A stretch of DNA of 29,642 nt, from contig CALBTT010000170.1 in assembly GCA_937967645.1 (NCBI GenBank), forward strand, positions 1 through 29,642. The letters are read 5' to 3'. Under the pieces are notes generated by a model that saw nothing but the letters and a program-made list of their open reading frames with translations, had not been told where the DNA came from and did not search any database. Made by a program: the position numbers and the translations under genes. The DNA comes from an uncultured Zoogloea sp. Lineage in GTDB: Bacteria > Pseudomonadota > Gammaproteobacteria > Burkholderiales > Rhodocyclaceae. Below, piece by piece: positions 14,796-23,195 of this stretch (position 1 is the first letter of the stretch; the number at the start of each line of letters is the position of its first letter).

Positions 14796-15824
14796 ATGGC
14801 CTGGACCCTCGACGATTTCGATTACCCGCTGCCCGACGACCTGATCGCCCAGGCGCCCCTCGCCGGCCGCAGCGACAGCCGCCTGCTACGCGTACAACCC
14901 ACGCCGGCAGACCTCCGCTTCACCGACCTGCCGAGCCTCCTCGCCCCCGGCGACCTGCTGGTCTTCAACGACACCCGGGTCATCCATGCCCGCCTGTTCG
15001 GCACCAAGGACACCGGCGGACAGGTGGAGGTGATGATCGAGCGCCCCCTCGGCGCCCATGAAGCCCTGGCCCAGATCCGCGCCAGCAAGTCGCCCAAGCC
15101 CGGCACCCGCCTGCACCTGGAAGGTGCCCTCGACGTGGAGGTGCTGGGCCGCGCCGGCGAATTCTTCCACCTGCGCTTCCCCGCCACCGACGAGCTCATC
15201 GCCCTGCTCGAACGCCATGGCCGGCTGCCCCTGCCGCCCTACATCGAGCGCGCTGCTGGCGACACCGACGAATCCCGCTATCAGACCGTGTACGCCCGCA
15301 ACCCGGGCTCGGTCGCCGCGCCCACCGCCGGCCTGCACTTCGACGAGCCGCTGCTGGCGCGCCTGGCGGAACAAGGCGTCAACACGGCCTATGTGACGCT
15401 CAACGTGGGCGCCGGAACCTTCCAGCCGGTGCGCGTGCACGACCTCTCCGAGCACCGCATGCACACCGAGGCCTACTTCGTACCGCCCGCCACCGTCGAC
15501 GCCATTGCCGCGACCAAGACGGCCGGCCACCGTGTCATCTGCGTCGGCACCACCAGCATGCGTGCCCTCGAATCCGCCGCCCAGAGCGGCACCCTGCAGG
15601 CCGGCGAGTCGGAGAGCGATCTGTTCATCCTGCCGGGCTACCGCTTCCAGGTGGCGGACGGCCTGATCACCAACTTCCACCTTCCCAAATCCACCCTGCT
15701 GATGCTGGTCTCCGCCTTTGCCGGCATGGACACCATCCGCCGCGCCTACGCCCATGCCGTCGCCCAGCGCTACCGCTTCTTCAGCTACGGCGACGCCATG
15801 TTCCTGACCCGGGATCCCCAATGA
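14796..15824 (+). CDS. queA: tRNA preQ1(34) S-adenosylmethionine ribosyltransferase-isomerase
   Basis: Transfers and isomerises the ribosyl moiety of SAM onto preQ1 in tRNA, making epoxyqueuosine at the wobble position. The 342 residues match the family length. Characteristic stretches are DFDYPLPDDLIAQAPLAGRSDSRLL at the N-terminus, FNDTRVIHARLFG, the GSVAAPTAGLHFD block, and FILPGYRFQVADGLITNFHLPKSTLLMLVSAFAG near the C-terminus (the last two blocks spanning about residues 165-320). The reading frame is open much further upstream, through the tRNA-Leu gene, but family length and the MAWTLDDFDYPLP start fix ATG 14796. The stop overlaps the tgt start (ATGA), so the two queuosine genes form an operon. 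Confidence 0.97.
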   Translation: MAWTLDDFDYPLPDDLIAQAPLAGRSDSRLLRVQPTPADLRFTDLPSLLAPGDLLVFNDTRVIHARLFGTKDTGGQVEVMIERPLGAHEALAQIRASKSPKPGTRLHLEGALDVEVLGRAGEFFHLRFPATDELIALLERHGRLPLPPYIERAAGDTDESRYQTVYARNPGSVAAPTAGLHFDEPLLARLAEQGVNTAYVTLNVGAGTFQPVRVHDLSEHRMHTEAYFVPPATVDAIAATKTAGHRVICVGTTSMRALESAAQSGTLQAGESESDLFILPGYRFQVADGLITNFHLPKSTLLMLVSAFAGMDTIRRAYAHAVAQRYRFFSYGDAMFLTRDPQ

Positions 15825-16945
15825 AATACGAACTTCTCGCCACCGACGGCGCCGCCCGCCGCGGCCGCCTGACCCTCAACCACGGCACCGTGGAGACGCC
15901 GGCCTTCATGCCGGTGGGCACCTACGGCACGGTCAAAGGCATCTCCCCTCAGGATCTGCGCGACATCGGCGCCCACATCTGCCTGGGCAATACCTTCCAC
16001 CTGTGGCTGCGCCCGGGCCTGGAAGTGATCGAAGCCTTTGGCGGTCTGCACCAGTTCATGGCCTGGGACGGCCCCATCCTCACCGATTCCGGCGGTTTCC
16101 AGGTGTTCTCCCTGGGCGCCCTGCGCAAGATCACCGAGGAAGGCGTGCGCTTCTCCTCTCCGGTGAATGGCGACAAGCTCTTCCTCACGCCGGAAGAGTC
16201 CATGCGCATCCAGAAGGTGCTCAACTCCGACGTGGTGATGATCTTCGATGAGTGCACGCCCTACCCCGCCACCGTCACTGAGGCCGCCGACTCCATGCGC
16301 CTGTCGCAGCGCTGGGCGCGACGCTCCCGCGACGAGTTCGACCGCCTGGAGAACAACAACGCCCTGTTCGGCATCGTCCAGGGCGGCATGTACGAAAACC
16401 TGCGGGACGAATCCCTGGCCGGGCTGGAGGAGATCGGCTTCCACGGCTACGCCATCGGCGGCCTGTCGGTGGGCGAACCCAAGGACGACATGCAGCGCAT
16501 CCTGCACCACACCGCGCCGCGCCTGCCCAAGGACAAGCCGCGCTACCTGATGGGCGTCGGCACCCCCGAAGACATCGTCTTCTCGGTGCAGGCCGGCATC
16601 GACATGTTCGACTGCGTGATGCCGACCCGCAACGCCCGCAACGGCTGGCTGTTCACCCGCCACGGCGACATCAAGATCCGCAACGCCCGCCACAAGGCCG
16701 ACACCCGGCCCCTCGACGAATCCTGCGACTGCTACACCTGCCGCAACTTCTCGCGGGGCTACCTGCACCACCTCAACCGCCTCAACGAGATCCTGGGGGC
16801 CCGCCTGGCCACCATCCACAACCTGCACTACTACCAGCAACTCATGCGCGAGCTGCGCGACGCCATCGCCGGCGGCACGCTGTCCGACTACGTGGCGCGC
16901 TTCCACCGGGAGCGTGCAGGCCAGGGCAACGGCCTCGCCGACTAG
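15821..16945 (+). CDS. tgt: Queuine/preQ1 tRNA-guanine transglycosylase
   Basis: Exchanges guanine-34 for preQ1 in GUN-anticodon tRNAs (His, Asp, Asn, Tyr), the step before QueA. The 374-residue TIM barrel has D89 (LTDSGGFQVF) as general acid/base, D264 (MFDCVMPTRNARNG) as nucleophile, and GIVQGGMYENLR and AIGGLSVGEP in the substrate pocket. The zinc site is C302, C304, C307 and H333; all match E. coli numbering. It overlaps queA by ATGA. The yajC-secDF genes that often follow are absent; ribF follows instead, after 94 nt containing a hairpin. Confidence 0.98.
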   Translation: MKYELLATDGAARRGRLTLNHGTVETPAFMPVGTYGTVKGISPQDLRDIGAHICLGNTFHLWLRPGLEVIEAFGGLHQFMAWDGPILTDSGGFQVFSLGALRKITEEGVRFSSPVNGDKLFLTPEESMRIQKVLNSDVVMIFDECTPYPATVTEAADSMRLSQRWARRSRDEFDRLENNNALFGIVQGGMYENLRDESLAGLEEIGFHGYAIGGLSVGEPKDDMQRILHHTAPRLPKDKPRYLMGVGTPEDIVFSVQAGIDMFDCVMPTRNARNGWLFTRHGDIKIRNARHKADTRPLDESCDCYTCRNFSRGYLHHLNRLNEILGARLATIHNLHYYQQLMRELRDAIAGGTLSDYVARFHRERAGQGNGLAD

Positions 16946-16973
16946 AAAATAGTCGTCCGGGTAAGGCCTTTGT

Positions 16974-17003
16974 AAGGGCGGGCTGCTGTGCGGACCCGCC
17001 CTT
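16974..17003 (+). terminator. Hairpin between tgt and ribF
   Basis: A perfect 9-bp inverted repeat, AAGGGCGGG (16974-16982) and CCCGCCCTT (16995-17003), has a 12-nt loop and starts 29 bases after the tgt stop. No U-tract follows, so termination would be inefficient or Rho-assisted. It overlaps the -35 zone of the ribF promoter. Confidence 0.45.
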
Positions 17004-17008
17004 GCCGC

Positions 17009-17014
17009 TATAAT
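17009..17014 (+). promoter_or_regulatory. ribF promoter -10
   Basis: A consensus TATAAT lies 25 bases before the ribF ATG, so the leader would be under 20 nt. No recognisable -35 is present at 16-18 bp, because that position lies in the hairpin loop. Confidence 0.4.
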
Positions 17015-17039
17015 CGCGCCTTTTCCCCCGCGTCCGTCC

Positions 17040-17972
17040 ATGCAGGTTTTCCGTGGAGTTCCCGAGCACAGCGCCCATGGCTGCGTGCTCACCATCGGCA
17101 ACTTCGATGGTGTGCATCGCGGCCATCAGGCATTGCTGGCGAAGCTCGTCGCCCTGTCCAGGGCCACCGGCCTTCCCTCCGCCGTACTCACCTTCGAGCC
17201 CCACCCGAGAGAGTATTTCGCCCATGAGAACCGCCCACGCCGGCTGACCTCGCTGCGCGAGAAGATCCAGCTGCTGGCCGACCAGGGCGTCGACCGTCTC
17301 TACATCGGGCGCTTCAATTCGCGCTTTGCCGCCCTGACCGCCGAGGAGTTCGTCGAGGACATCCTGATCCGCGGCCTGTGCGTGCGCCACCTGATGATCG
17401 GCGACGACTTCTGCTTCGGCAAGGGACGCAAGGGCAACTTCGCGATGCTCCAGGCGGCAGGCCGCGAGGCCGGCTTCACCGTGGAATCGATGGAAACCCT
17501 CGCCCACGAAGGCGAACGCGTCTCGAGCTCGGCCGTGCGCGCCGCCCTGGCAGAAGGCGACATGCCCCATGCCGCCCGCCTGCTCGGACGCCCCTACAGC
17601 ATCCGGGGCCGGGTCATGCACGGCGACAAGATCGGCCGCACCATCGGCTTTCCCACCGCCAACATCCAGCTCAAGCACCGCAGCCCGCCGCTGATGGGCA
17701 TCTACACCGTCAGCGTGGAAGGCCTGGCCGACAAGCCTTGGCCCGGCGTGGCCAGCGTGGGCGTGCGCCCAACCATCAACGACGCGGGCCGCCCGACCCT
17801 CGAAGTGCACCTCTTCGACTGGAACCAGGACTGCTACGACGCGCACCTCAAGGTCAACTTCCTCGTCAAGCAACGCGACGAGGAACGCTATGACAGCCTC
17901 GAGGCCCTGACCGCCCAGATCGCCCGGGATGCCGAGCAGGCCCGGGCCTATTTCGCCCAGAATCCCCTCTGA
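17040..17972 (+). CDS. ribF: Bifunctional riboflavin kinase / FAD synthetase
   Basis: Phosphorylates riboflavin to FMN and adenylylates FMN to FAD. The 310 residues comprise an N-terminal nucleotidyltransferase domain with GNFDGVHRGH (20-29), and a C-terminal flavokinase domain beginning around residue 180. The latter has GRVMHGDKIGRTIGFPTAN, then GVASVGVRPTIN and LEVHLFDW. It sits 20 nt upstream of ileS, the classic ribF-ileS-lspA arrangement of proteobacteria. Its FAD supplies SdhA among others, though that link is not regulatory here. Confidence 0.97.
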   Translation: MQVFRGVPEHSAHGCVLTIGNFDGVHRGHQALLAKLVALSRATGLPSAVLTFEPHPREYFAHENRPRRLTSLREKIQLLADQGVDRLYIGRFNSRFAALTAEEFVEDILIRGLCVRHLMIGDDFCFGKGRKGNFAMLQAAGREAGFTVESMETLAHEGERVSSSAVRAALAEGDMPHAARLLGRPYSIRGRVMHGDKIGRTIGFPTANIQLKHRSPPLMGIYTVSVEGLADKPWPGVASVGVRPTINDAGRPTLEVHLFDWNQDCYDAHLKVNFLVKQRDEERYDSLEALTAQIARDAEQARAYFAQNPL

Positions 17973-17992
17973 ATTCACAGCCCAGACCCACC

Positions 17993-20797
17993 ATGTCCCA
18001 GAAGCGTACCGATCTCAACCTGCCCGACACCCCCTTCCCCATGCGGGGCGACCTCGCCAAGCGCGAACCGGGCTGGATCGCCGACTGGCAGCAGCGCAAG
18101 CTCTACCAGAAGATCCGCAAGGCCTCCGCCGGGCGCCCCAAGTTCGTGCTGCATGACGGCCCCCCCTACGCCAACGGCAGCATCCACATCGGTCACGCGC
18201 TGAACAAGATCCTCAAGGACATCATCGTCCGCTCCAAGACCATGGCCGGCTTCGACGCACCCTACGTGCCCGGCTGGGACTGCCACGGCCTGCCCATCGA
18301 GCACAAGATCGAGGTCACCCACGGCAAGGGCCTGCCCGCCGACAAGGTGCGCGAGCTGAGCCGCGCCTACGCTGCCGAACAGATCGAGGAGCAGAAGAAG
18401 GACTTCATCCGCCTGGGCGTGCTGGGCGACTGGGACAAGCCCTACCGCACCATGGACTTCGGCAACGAAGCCGGCGAAGTCCGCGCCCTGGCCGAGATGG
18501 TCAAGCGCGGCTGGGTCTTCAAGGGCCTCAAGCCGGTCAACTGGTGCTTCGACTGTGGCTCCGCCCTGGCCGAAGCCGAGGTCGAGTACCAGGACAAGCA
18601 GAGCCCGGCGATCGACGTGGGCTTTGTTTGCGCAGAACCCGCCAAACTCGCGGCCGCCTTCGACCTGCAGGCCCTGCCCGCCGGCAAGGATGCCTATGCG
18701 GTGATCTGGACCACCACCCCGTGGACCATCCCCGCCAACCAGGCCCTCAACGTCCACCCCGAGCATGAATACGCCCTGGTGGACACGCCCCGCGGCCTGC
18801 TCGTGTTGATGGCCGAGCTGGTCGAGTCCAGCCTCAAGCGCTTCGGCCTGGAAGGCGCGATCGTCGCCCGCACCAACGGCGGCAAGCTGGGCCACATCAG
18901 CTTCCGCCACCCCTTCTACGATCGCCTGTCGCCGGTCTTCGTGGCCGACTACGTGGGTCTCGACGCCGGTACCGGCATCGTCCACTCGGCCCCCGCCTAC
19001 GGCGTGGACGACTTCAACTCCTGCAAGGCCAACGGCTTCACCAACGACGACATCCTGAGCCCGGTGCAGAGCAACGGTGTCTATGCCGAATCCCTGCCCT
19101 TCTTCGGCGGCCTGCACATCTGGAAGGCCAATCCGGTCATCGTCGACAAGCTCCAGGAAGTCGGTGCGCTGTTCTCCCACGAGAAGATCAGCCACAGCTA
19201 CATGCACTGCTGGCGCCACAAGACGCCGCTGATCTACCGGGCCACCGCCCAGTGGTTCGTCGGCATGGACCTCAAGCCCAATGGCGGCCCCAGCCTGCGC
19301 GAGCTCGCCCTTGGCGGCGTGGAGAGCACCCGCTTCTTCCCCGCCTGGGGTCAGGCCCGCCTGCACGCCATGATCGCCAACCGGCCCGACTGGTGCATCT
19401 CGCGCCAGCGCAACTGGGGCGTGCCGATCCCCTTCTTCCTGCACAAGGAAAGCGGTGAGCTGCACCCGCGCACCGTCGAGCTGATGGAGCAGGTCGCCCT
19501 GCGCATCGAGCAGGAAGGCATCGAAGCCTGGTTCAAGCTCAACCCGGCCGAGCTGCTCGGCGACGAAGCCGGCCAATACGAGAAGATCAGCGACACCCTG
19601 GATGTCTGGTTCGACTCCGGCACCACCCACTGGCACGTGCTGCGCGGCTCGCACCCCGACGGCCACGCCGACGGCCCGCGCGCCGACCTCTACCTGGAAG
19701 GCTCCGACCAGCACCGCGGCTGGTTCCACTCGTCGCTGCTGACCGGCTGCGCCATCGACGGCCACCCCCCCTACAAGGGCCTGCTGACCCACGGCTTCGC
19801 AGTGGACGGCACCGGCCGCAAGATGAGCAAGTCCCTTGGCAACGTCGTGGTGCCCCAGGAAGTCACCGGCAAGCTGGGCGCCGAGATCCTGCGCCTGTGG
19901 GTCGCCTCCACCGACTACTCGGGTGAGCTGTCCATCTCCAAGGAGATCCTCGACCGGGTGGTCGAGGTGTATCGCCGCCTGCGCAACACCCTGCGCTTCC
20001 TGCTCGCCAACACCGCCGACTTCAACCCGGCCAGCGACATGCTGCCGGCCGACCAATGGCTGGAGATCGACCGCTACGCGCTGGCGCTGACCCGCAAGCT
20101 GCAGGACCAGGCCAGGGCTGACTACGAGCGCTTCGAGTTCCACCGCATCGTGCAGGCCCTGCAGAACTTCGCCTCCGAAGACCTCGGCGCGGTGTATCTG
20201 GACATCCTGAAGGACCGCCTCTACACCACCCAGGCCAACTCCCCGGCCCGCCGCGCAGCGCAGAGCGCCCTCTGGCACATCCTGCAGACCGTCGTGAAGC
20301 TGATGGCTCCGATCCTCTCCTTCACTGCCGAAGAAATCTGGCAGCTGCTCAGCAAGGACGCGGAAGACAGCGTGATGCTGCATACCTTCCACGAGCTGCC
20401 CGCCCAGGACGGCGAGGAGGCCCTGCTCGACAAGTGGGCAGCCCTGCGCACCCTGCGTGCCGACGTGCAAAAGGAGATCGAAGCCGTGCGTACCGCCGGT
20501 CAGGTGGGCTCGTCCCTGCAGGCCGAGGTCGAGATCCGCGCGACCGGCAGCAAGTTCGACCTGCTCGCCAGCCTCGGTGACGACCTGCGCTTCGTGCTGA
20601 TCTGCTCGAAGACCACCCTCAGCAAGGTCGCCGATGAAAGTGCCGAGGCCATCATCGTCACCCCGTCGGTCCATGCCAAGTGCGACCGCTGCTGGCATTA
20701 CCGTGAAGATGTGGGGCATGACGCAGCGCATCCGGAACTTTGTGGCCGCTGCACGTCCAACCTCCACGGCGCCGGCGAAGCCCGCAGCGCCGCTTGA
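17993..20797 (+). CDS. ileS: Isoleucyl-tRNA synthetase
   Basis: Charges tRNA-Ile; class Ia synthetase, 934 residues (938 in E. coli). The HIGH motif is perfect at 65-68 (PPYANGSIHIGHALNK) and KMSKS at 610-614. The CP1 editing domain lies between them, with WTTTPWTIPANQA. The C-terminal zinc finger has C897, C900, C917 and C920 (KCDRCWHYRED ... CGRC). ATG 17993 follows ribF closely; lspA begins 28 nt after the stop. Confidence 0.98.
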   Translation: MSQKRTDLNLPDTPFPMRGDLAKREPGWIADWQQRKLYQKIRKASAGRPKFVLHDGPPYANGSIHIGHALNKILKDIIVRSKTMAGFDAPYVPGWDCHGLPIEHKIEVTHGKGLPADKVRELSRAYAAEQIEEQKKDFIRLGVLGDWDKPYRTMDFGNEAGEVRALAEMVKRGWVFKGLKPVNWCFDCGSALAEAEVEYQDKQSPAIDVGFVCAEPAKLAAAFDLQALPAGKDAYAVIWTTTPWTIPANQALNVHPEHEYALVDTPRGLLVLMAELVESSLKRFGLEGAIVARTNGGKLGHISFRHPFYDRLSPVFVADYVGLDAGTGIVHSAPAYGVDDFNSCKANGFTNDDILSPVQSNGVYAESLPFFGGLHIWKANPVIVDKLQEVGALFSHEKISHSYMHCWRHKTPLIYRATAQWFVGMDLKPNGGPSLRELALGGVESTRFFPAWGQARLHAMIANRPDWCISRQRNWGVPIPFFLHKESGELHPRTVELMEQVALRIEQEGIEAWFKLNPAELLGDEAGQYEKISDTLDVWFDSGTTHWHVLRGSHPDGHADGPRADLYLEGSDQHRGWFHSSLLTGCAIDGHPPYKGLLTHGFAVDGTGRKMSKSLGNVVVPQEVTGKLGAEILRLWVASTDYSGELSISKEILDRVVEVYRRLRNTLRFLLANTADFNPASDMLPADQWLEIDRYALALTRKLQDQARADYERFEFHRIVQALQNFASEDLGAVYLDILKDRLYTTQANSPARRAAQSALWHILQTVVKLMAPILSFTAEEIWQLLSKDAEDSVMLHTFHELPAQDGEEALLDKWAALRTLRADVQKEIEAVRTAGQVGSSLQAEVEIRATGSKFDLLASLGDDLRFVLICSKTTLSKVADESAEAIIVTPSVHAKCDRCWHYREDVGHDAAHPELCGRCTSNLHGAGEARSAA

Positions 20798-20825
20798 GTC
20801 AACCCCATTGTCAGGAGCCCTGCCC

Positions 20826-21320
20826 TTGAAGCTACGCCTCGGTAACTGGATCGGACTGTCCGCCATCGTCGTGCTGGTGGACCAGTGGACCAAACACCTC
20901 GTCCGCGGCGCCCTGCGCAATGGAGAGGTGATCCGCGTCACCGACTTCTTCGATCTGGTGCTGGCCTTCAACCCTGGCGCGGCCTTCAGCTTCCTGGCCG
21001 ACCAGGGCGGCTGGCAGCGCTGGTTCTTCGTGGCGCTGGCGGCGGGCATCTGCGGCTGGCTGCTGCGCCTGCTGGCCCGGCATCAGCACGAGTTGCTCCA
21101 GCCCCTGGCCTTTTCGCTGATCATCGGCGGCGCCATCGGCAATGTCATCGACCGCTTCGTCTTCGGCGCGGTGGTCGACTTCCTGTACTTCCACATCGGC
21201 CGCTACGGCTGGCCGGCCTTCAACGTGGCGGATTCCGCCATCAGCGTCGGCGTGGTGCTGATGATCATCGCCCAGTTGCGCGAACATCGCCACGCCTCCG
21301 CCCAAGAGAAACTCTCATGA
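20826..21320 (+). CDS. lspA: Lipoprotein signal peptidase
   Basis: Inner-membrane aspartic protease (signal peptidase II) that removes lipoprotein signal peptides. The 164 residues contain four membrane segments and the catalytic aspartates D109 (GNVIDRF) and D136 (FNVADSAIS); the NPGAAFSFL loop is typical. The frame is open well upstream inside ileS, but family length and an ideal AGGAG (20814-20818) seven bases before it indicate a TTG start at 20826. The stop overlaps fkpB in ATGA. Confidence 0.95.
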   Translation: MKLRLGNWIGLSAIVVLVDQWTKHLVRGALRNGEVIRVTDFFDLVLAFNPGAAFSFLADQGGWQRWFFVALAAGICGWLLRLLARHQHELLQPLAFSLIIGGAIGNVIDRFVFGAVVDFLYFHIGRYGWPAFNVADSAISVGVVLMIIAQLREHRHASAQEKLS

Positions 21321-21748
21321 CCCAGATCGTCCTGCCCGACAGCCTGCTGACCCTGCACTACCGTATTTCGCTGGACAACGGCCAGCCGCTGATCAGCACC
21401 TTCGAATCCCAGCCGGCCACCATGCAGCTCGGCAAGGGCGACATCGCCCCGACCCTGGAGCGCTGCCTTGCCGGGATCACCGTGGGCGAGCATCACACCT
21501 TCCTGCTTGAACCGGAAAACGCCTTCGGCGTGCACCGTGACGACCTGGTCGAGAAAGTCCGCCTCGAAGACTTCCCCGAAGGTGCGGAAGTCGAACCCAT
21601 GGTCATCATGGAGTTCACCGCCCCCGACGGTACCCGCTACCCCGGCCTGATCCGTGAAGTGCTCGACACCCACGCGGTGATCGACTTCAACCACCCCCTC
21701 GCCGGCAAGTCCATCCGCTTCGAAGTCGAAGTGATCGGCATCAACTAA
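21317..21748 (+). CDS. fkpB: FKBP-type peptidyl-prolyl isomerase (SlpA/FkpB-like)
   Basis: A 143-residue FKBP with the insert-in-flap (chaperone) domain characteristic of SlpA/SlyD relatives. It starts LTLHYRISLDNGQPLISTF, then QLGKGDIAPTLERCLAGITVGE, and has PENAFGVHRDDLVEKV in the IF domain. No His-rich metal tail is present, which favours SlpA/FkpB over SlyD. Placement between lspA and ispH is the conserved proteobacterial order. It overlaps lspA by ATGA and precedes ispH by 20 nt. Confidence 0.93.
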   Translation: MTQIVLPDSLLTLHYRISLDNGQPLISTFESQPATMQLGKGDIAPTLERCLAGITVGEHHTFLLEPENAFGVHRDDLVEKVRLEDFPEGAEVEPMVIMEFTAPDGTRYPGLIREVLDTHAVIDFNHPLAGKSIRFEVEVIGIN

Positions 21749-21768
21749 GTCGCACCACGAGGTCTGCC

Positions 21769-22701
21769 ATGGAAGTCCTGCTCGCCAATCCCCGCGGTTT
21801 CTGCGCGGGCGTAGAACGCGCCATCGAGATCGTCGAGCGTGCCCTGGCGCTTTACGGTGCGCCCATCTACGTGCGCCATGAGGTCGTGCATAACCGCTTC
21901 GTGGTCGAGGGCCTGCGCGCCAAGGGCGCCATCTTCATCGAAGAGCTCTCCGACGTCCCCGCCGGCAACACTGTCATCTTCAGCGCCCACGGTGTCTCCC
22001 AGACCGTGCGCACTGAAGCCGAAGCCCGTGGCCTGCGGGTCTTCGACGCCACCTGTCCGCTGGTCACCAAGGTTCACCTCGAAGTGGCCCGCATGCGTGA
22101 CCAGGGCCGCGAGCTGATCATGATCGGCCACAAGGGCCACCCCGAGGTGGAGGGCACCATGGGCCAGGTCAGGGATGGCATCTATCTGGTCGAGAGCGCC
22201 GCCGACGTGGCCGGCCTGCAGGTTCAGAACCCGGAGATGCTGGCCTACGTCACCCAGACCACCCTCTCGGTGGACGATGCCGCAGCCATCGTGAATGCCC
22301 TGCGCGCCCGCTTCCCCGCAATCGTCGGGCCGAAGAAGGACGACATCTGCTACGCCACCCAGAACCGCCAGGACGCCGTCAAGTTCATGGCGCCCAGGTC
22401 TGATCTGGTGCTGGTGGTTGGATCGGTGAACAGTTCCAACTCCAATCGCCTGCGCGAGGTGGCCGAGTTGCTCGATGTGCCGGCCTACCTGATCGACGAT
22501 GCCGACGCCATCGACCCTGCCTGGATCGAAGGCAAGAAGCGAATCGGCGTCACGGCAGGGGCCTCCGCGCCCGAGGTGCTGGTTGACTCCGTCATTTCGC
22601 GCCTCAAGGAAATGGGCGCAGCTTCCGTAAAGGCCCTCGATGGCGTCCCCGAGAAGGTGACCTTTCCCCTGCCCAAGGAGCTGCAGACTCCGGCGGCCTG
22701 A
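21769..22701 (+). CDS. ispH: 4-hydroxy-3-methylbut-2-enyl diphosphate reductase
   Basis: Last enzyme of the MEP pathway; reduces HMBPP to IPP and DMAPP using a [4Fe-4S] cluster. The 310 residues retain all three cluster cysteines: C12 (NPRGFCAGV), C96 (DATCPLV) and C194 (DDICYATQNRQ). Substrate ligands H41, H74 (SAHGVS), H124 and E126 (GHPEVEG) are present, as is the GSVNSSNSNRL loop. It is the end of the ribF-ileS-lspA-fkpB-ispH run; a palindromic hairpin follows. Confidence 0.98.
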   Translation: MEVLLANPRGFCAGVERAIEIVERALALYGAPIYVRHEVVHNRFVVEGLRAKGAIFIEELSDVPAGNTVIFSAHGVSQTVRTEAEARGLRVFDATCPLVTKVHLEVARMRDQGRELIMIGHKGHPEVEGTMGQVRDGIYLVESAADVAGLQVQNPEMLAYVTQTTLSVDDAAAIVNALRARFPAIVGPKKDDICYATQNRQDAVKFMAPRSDLVLVVGSVNSSNSNRLREVAELLDVPAYLIDDADAIDPAWIEGKKRIGVTAGASAPEVLVDSVISRLKEMGAASVKALDGVPEKVTFPLPKELQTPAA

Positions 22702-22706
22702 GCGGA

Positions 22707-22728
22707 GGGCGCCCCTCGCCGGGCGCCC
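22707..22728 (+). terminator. GC hairpin after ispH
   Basis: Two copies of the self-complementary octamer GGGCGCCC (22707-22714 and 22721-22728), separated by CTCGCC, form an 8-bp stem beginning six bases after the ispH stop. Only CTTGCT follows, so it is terminator-like without a U-tract. Confidence 0.45.
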
Positions 22729-22754
22729 CTTGCTCCCCACACCGAGTCCAGCCC

Positions 22755-23066
22755 ATGCCCTTCGTCCAGCGTGATTCCAACGGCACTGTCGTTGCCCTGT
22801 TTGCCGACGCCAGCCCCGACCATCCAGAGCACCTTCCGGCCGGCCACCCGGACCTCGCTTCCCTGACCGGCCCGGACGAATTCTCCCGCCTCGACGCCGA
22901 CCTGATCCGCGTCATCGAGGACGTCGTCGACGTCCTCATCAATCGCGGCCTCCTCCGCCTCACCGACCTGCCCGCGGATGCCCAGCGCAAGCTGCTCACC
23001 CGCAAGGGCGCACGGGCACGCCTGCAGCAGGGTCTGAACCTGCTTGGCCCGGACGATGTCATTTGA
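22755..23066 (+). CDS. Small conserved hypothetical protein
   Basis: A 103-residue acidic protein. It starts MPFVQRDSNGTVVALFADA, continues with a loop rich in Pro/His/Asp (HPEHLPAGHPDLASL), and then helical segments (DADLIRVIEDVVDVLINRGLL). A basic segment (DAQRKLLTRKGARARLQQGL) follows. It resembles the small proteins often mislabelled 'tryptophan synthase subunit beta-like' in proteobacteria; no catalytic motif is visible and I do not assign a function. It has no signal peptide or membrane segment. Coding bias agrees with its neighbours. It starts 53 nt after ispH, with a hairpin between. Confidence 0.75.
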   Translation: MPFVQRDSNGTVVALFADASPDHPEHLPAGHPDLASLTGPDEFSRLDADLIRVIEDVVDVLINRGLLRLTDLPADAQRKLLTRKGARARLQQGLNLLGPDDVI

Positions 23067-23195
23067 ATGACCCTGTCACCGAGCGGGCTAAAGACGCCCA
23101 ATTTGGGGTCGTTATCCCCTACTCAATCGCCATCGGGATGAAAGCCGGCAACACCACACTGCCGGACCAGGCCCCCTCATGACAGCAAGACGCCG
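23067..23195 (+). other. Intergenic region upstream of the secretion operon
   Basis: This 129-nt gap must hold the promoter of the type I secretion genes. A short imperfect inverted repeat (GGGGTCGTTATCCCC, around 23105-23119) is visible, but no convincing -35/-10 pair. ATG 23179 opens only a six-codon frame. Confidence 0.4.

Noticed and set aside
17975..21049. A 1024-codon open frame opposite ileS
   Set aside because: Antisense shadow of ileS produced by codon bias; low-complexity composition and no motifs.
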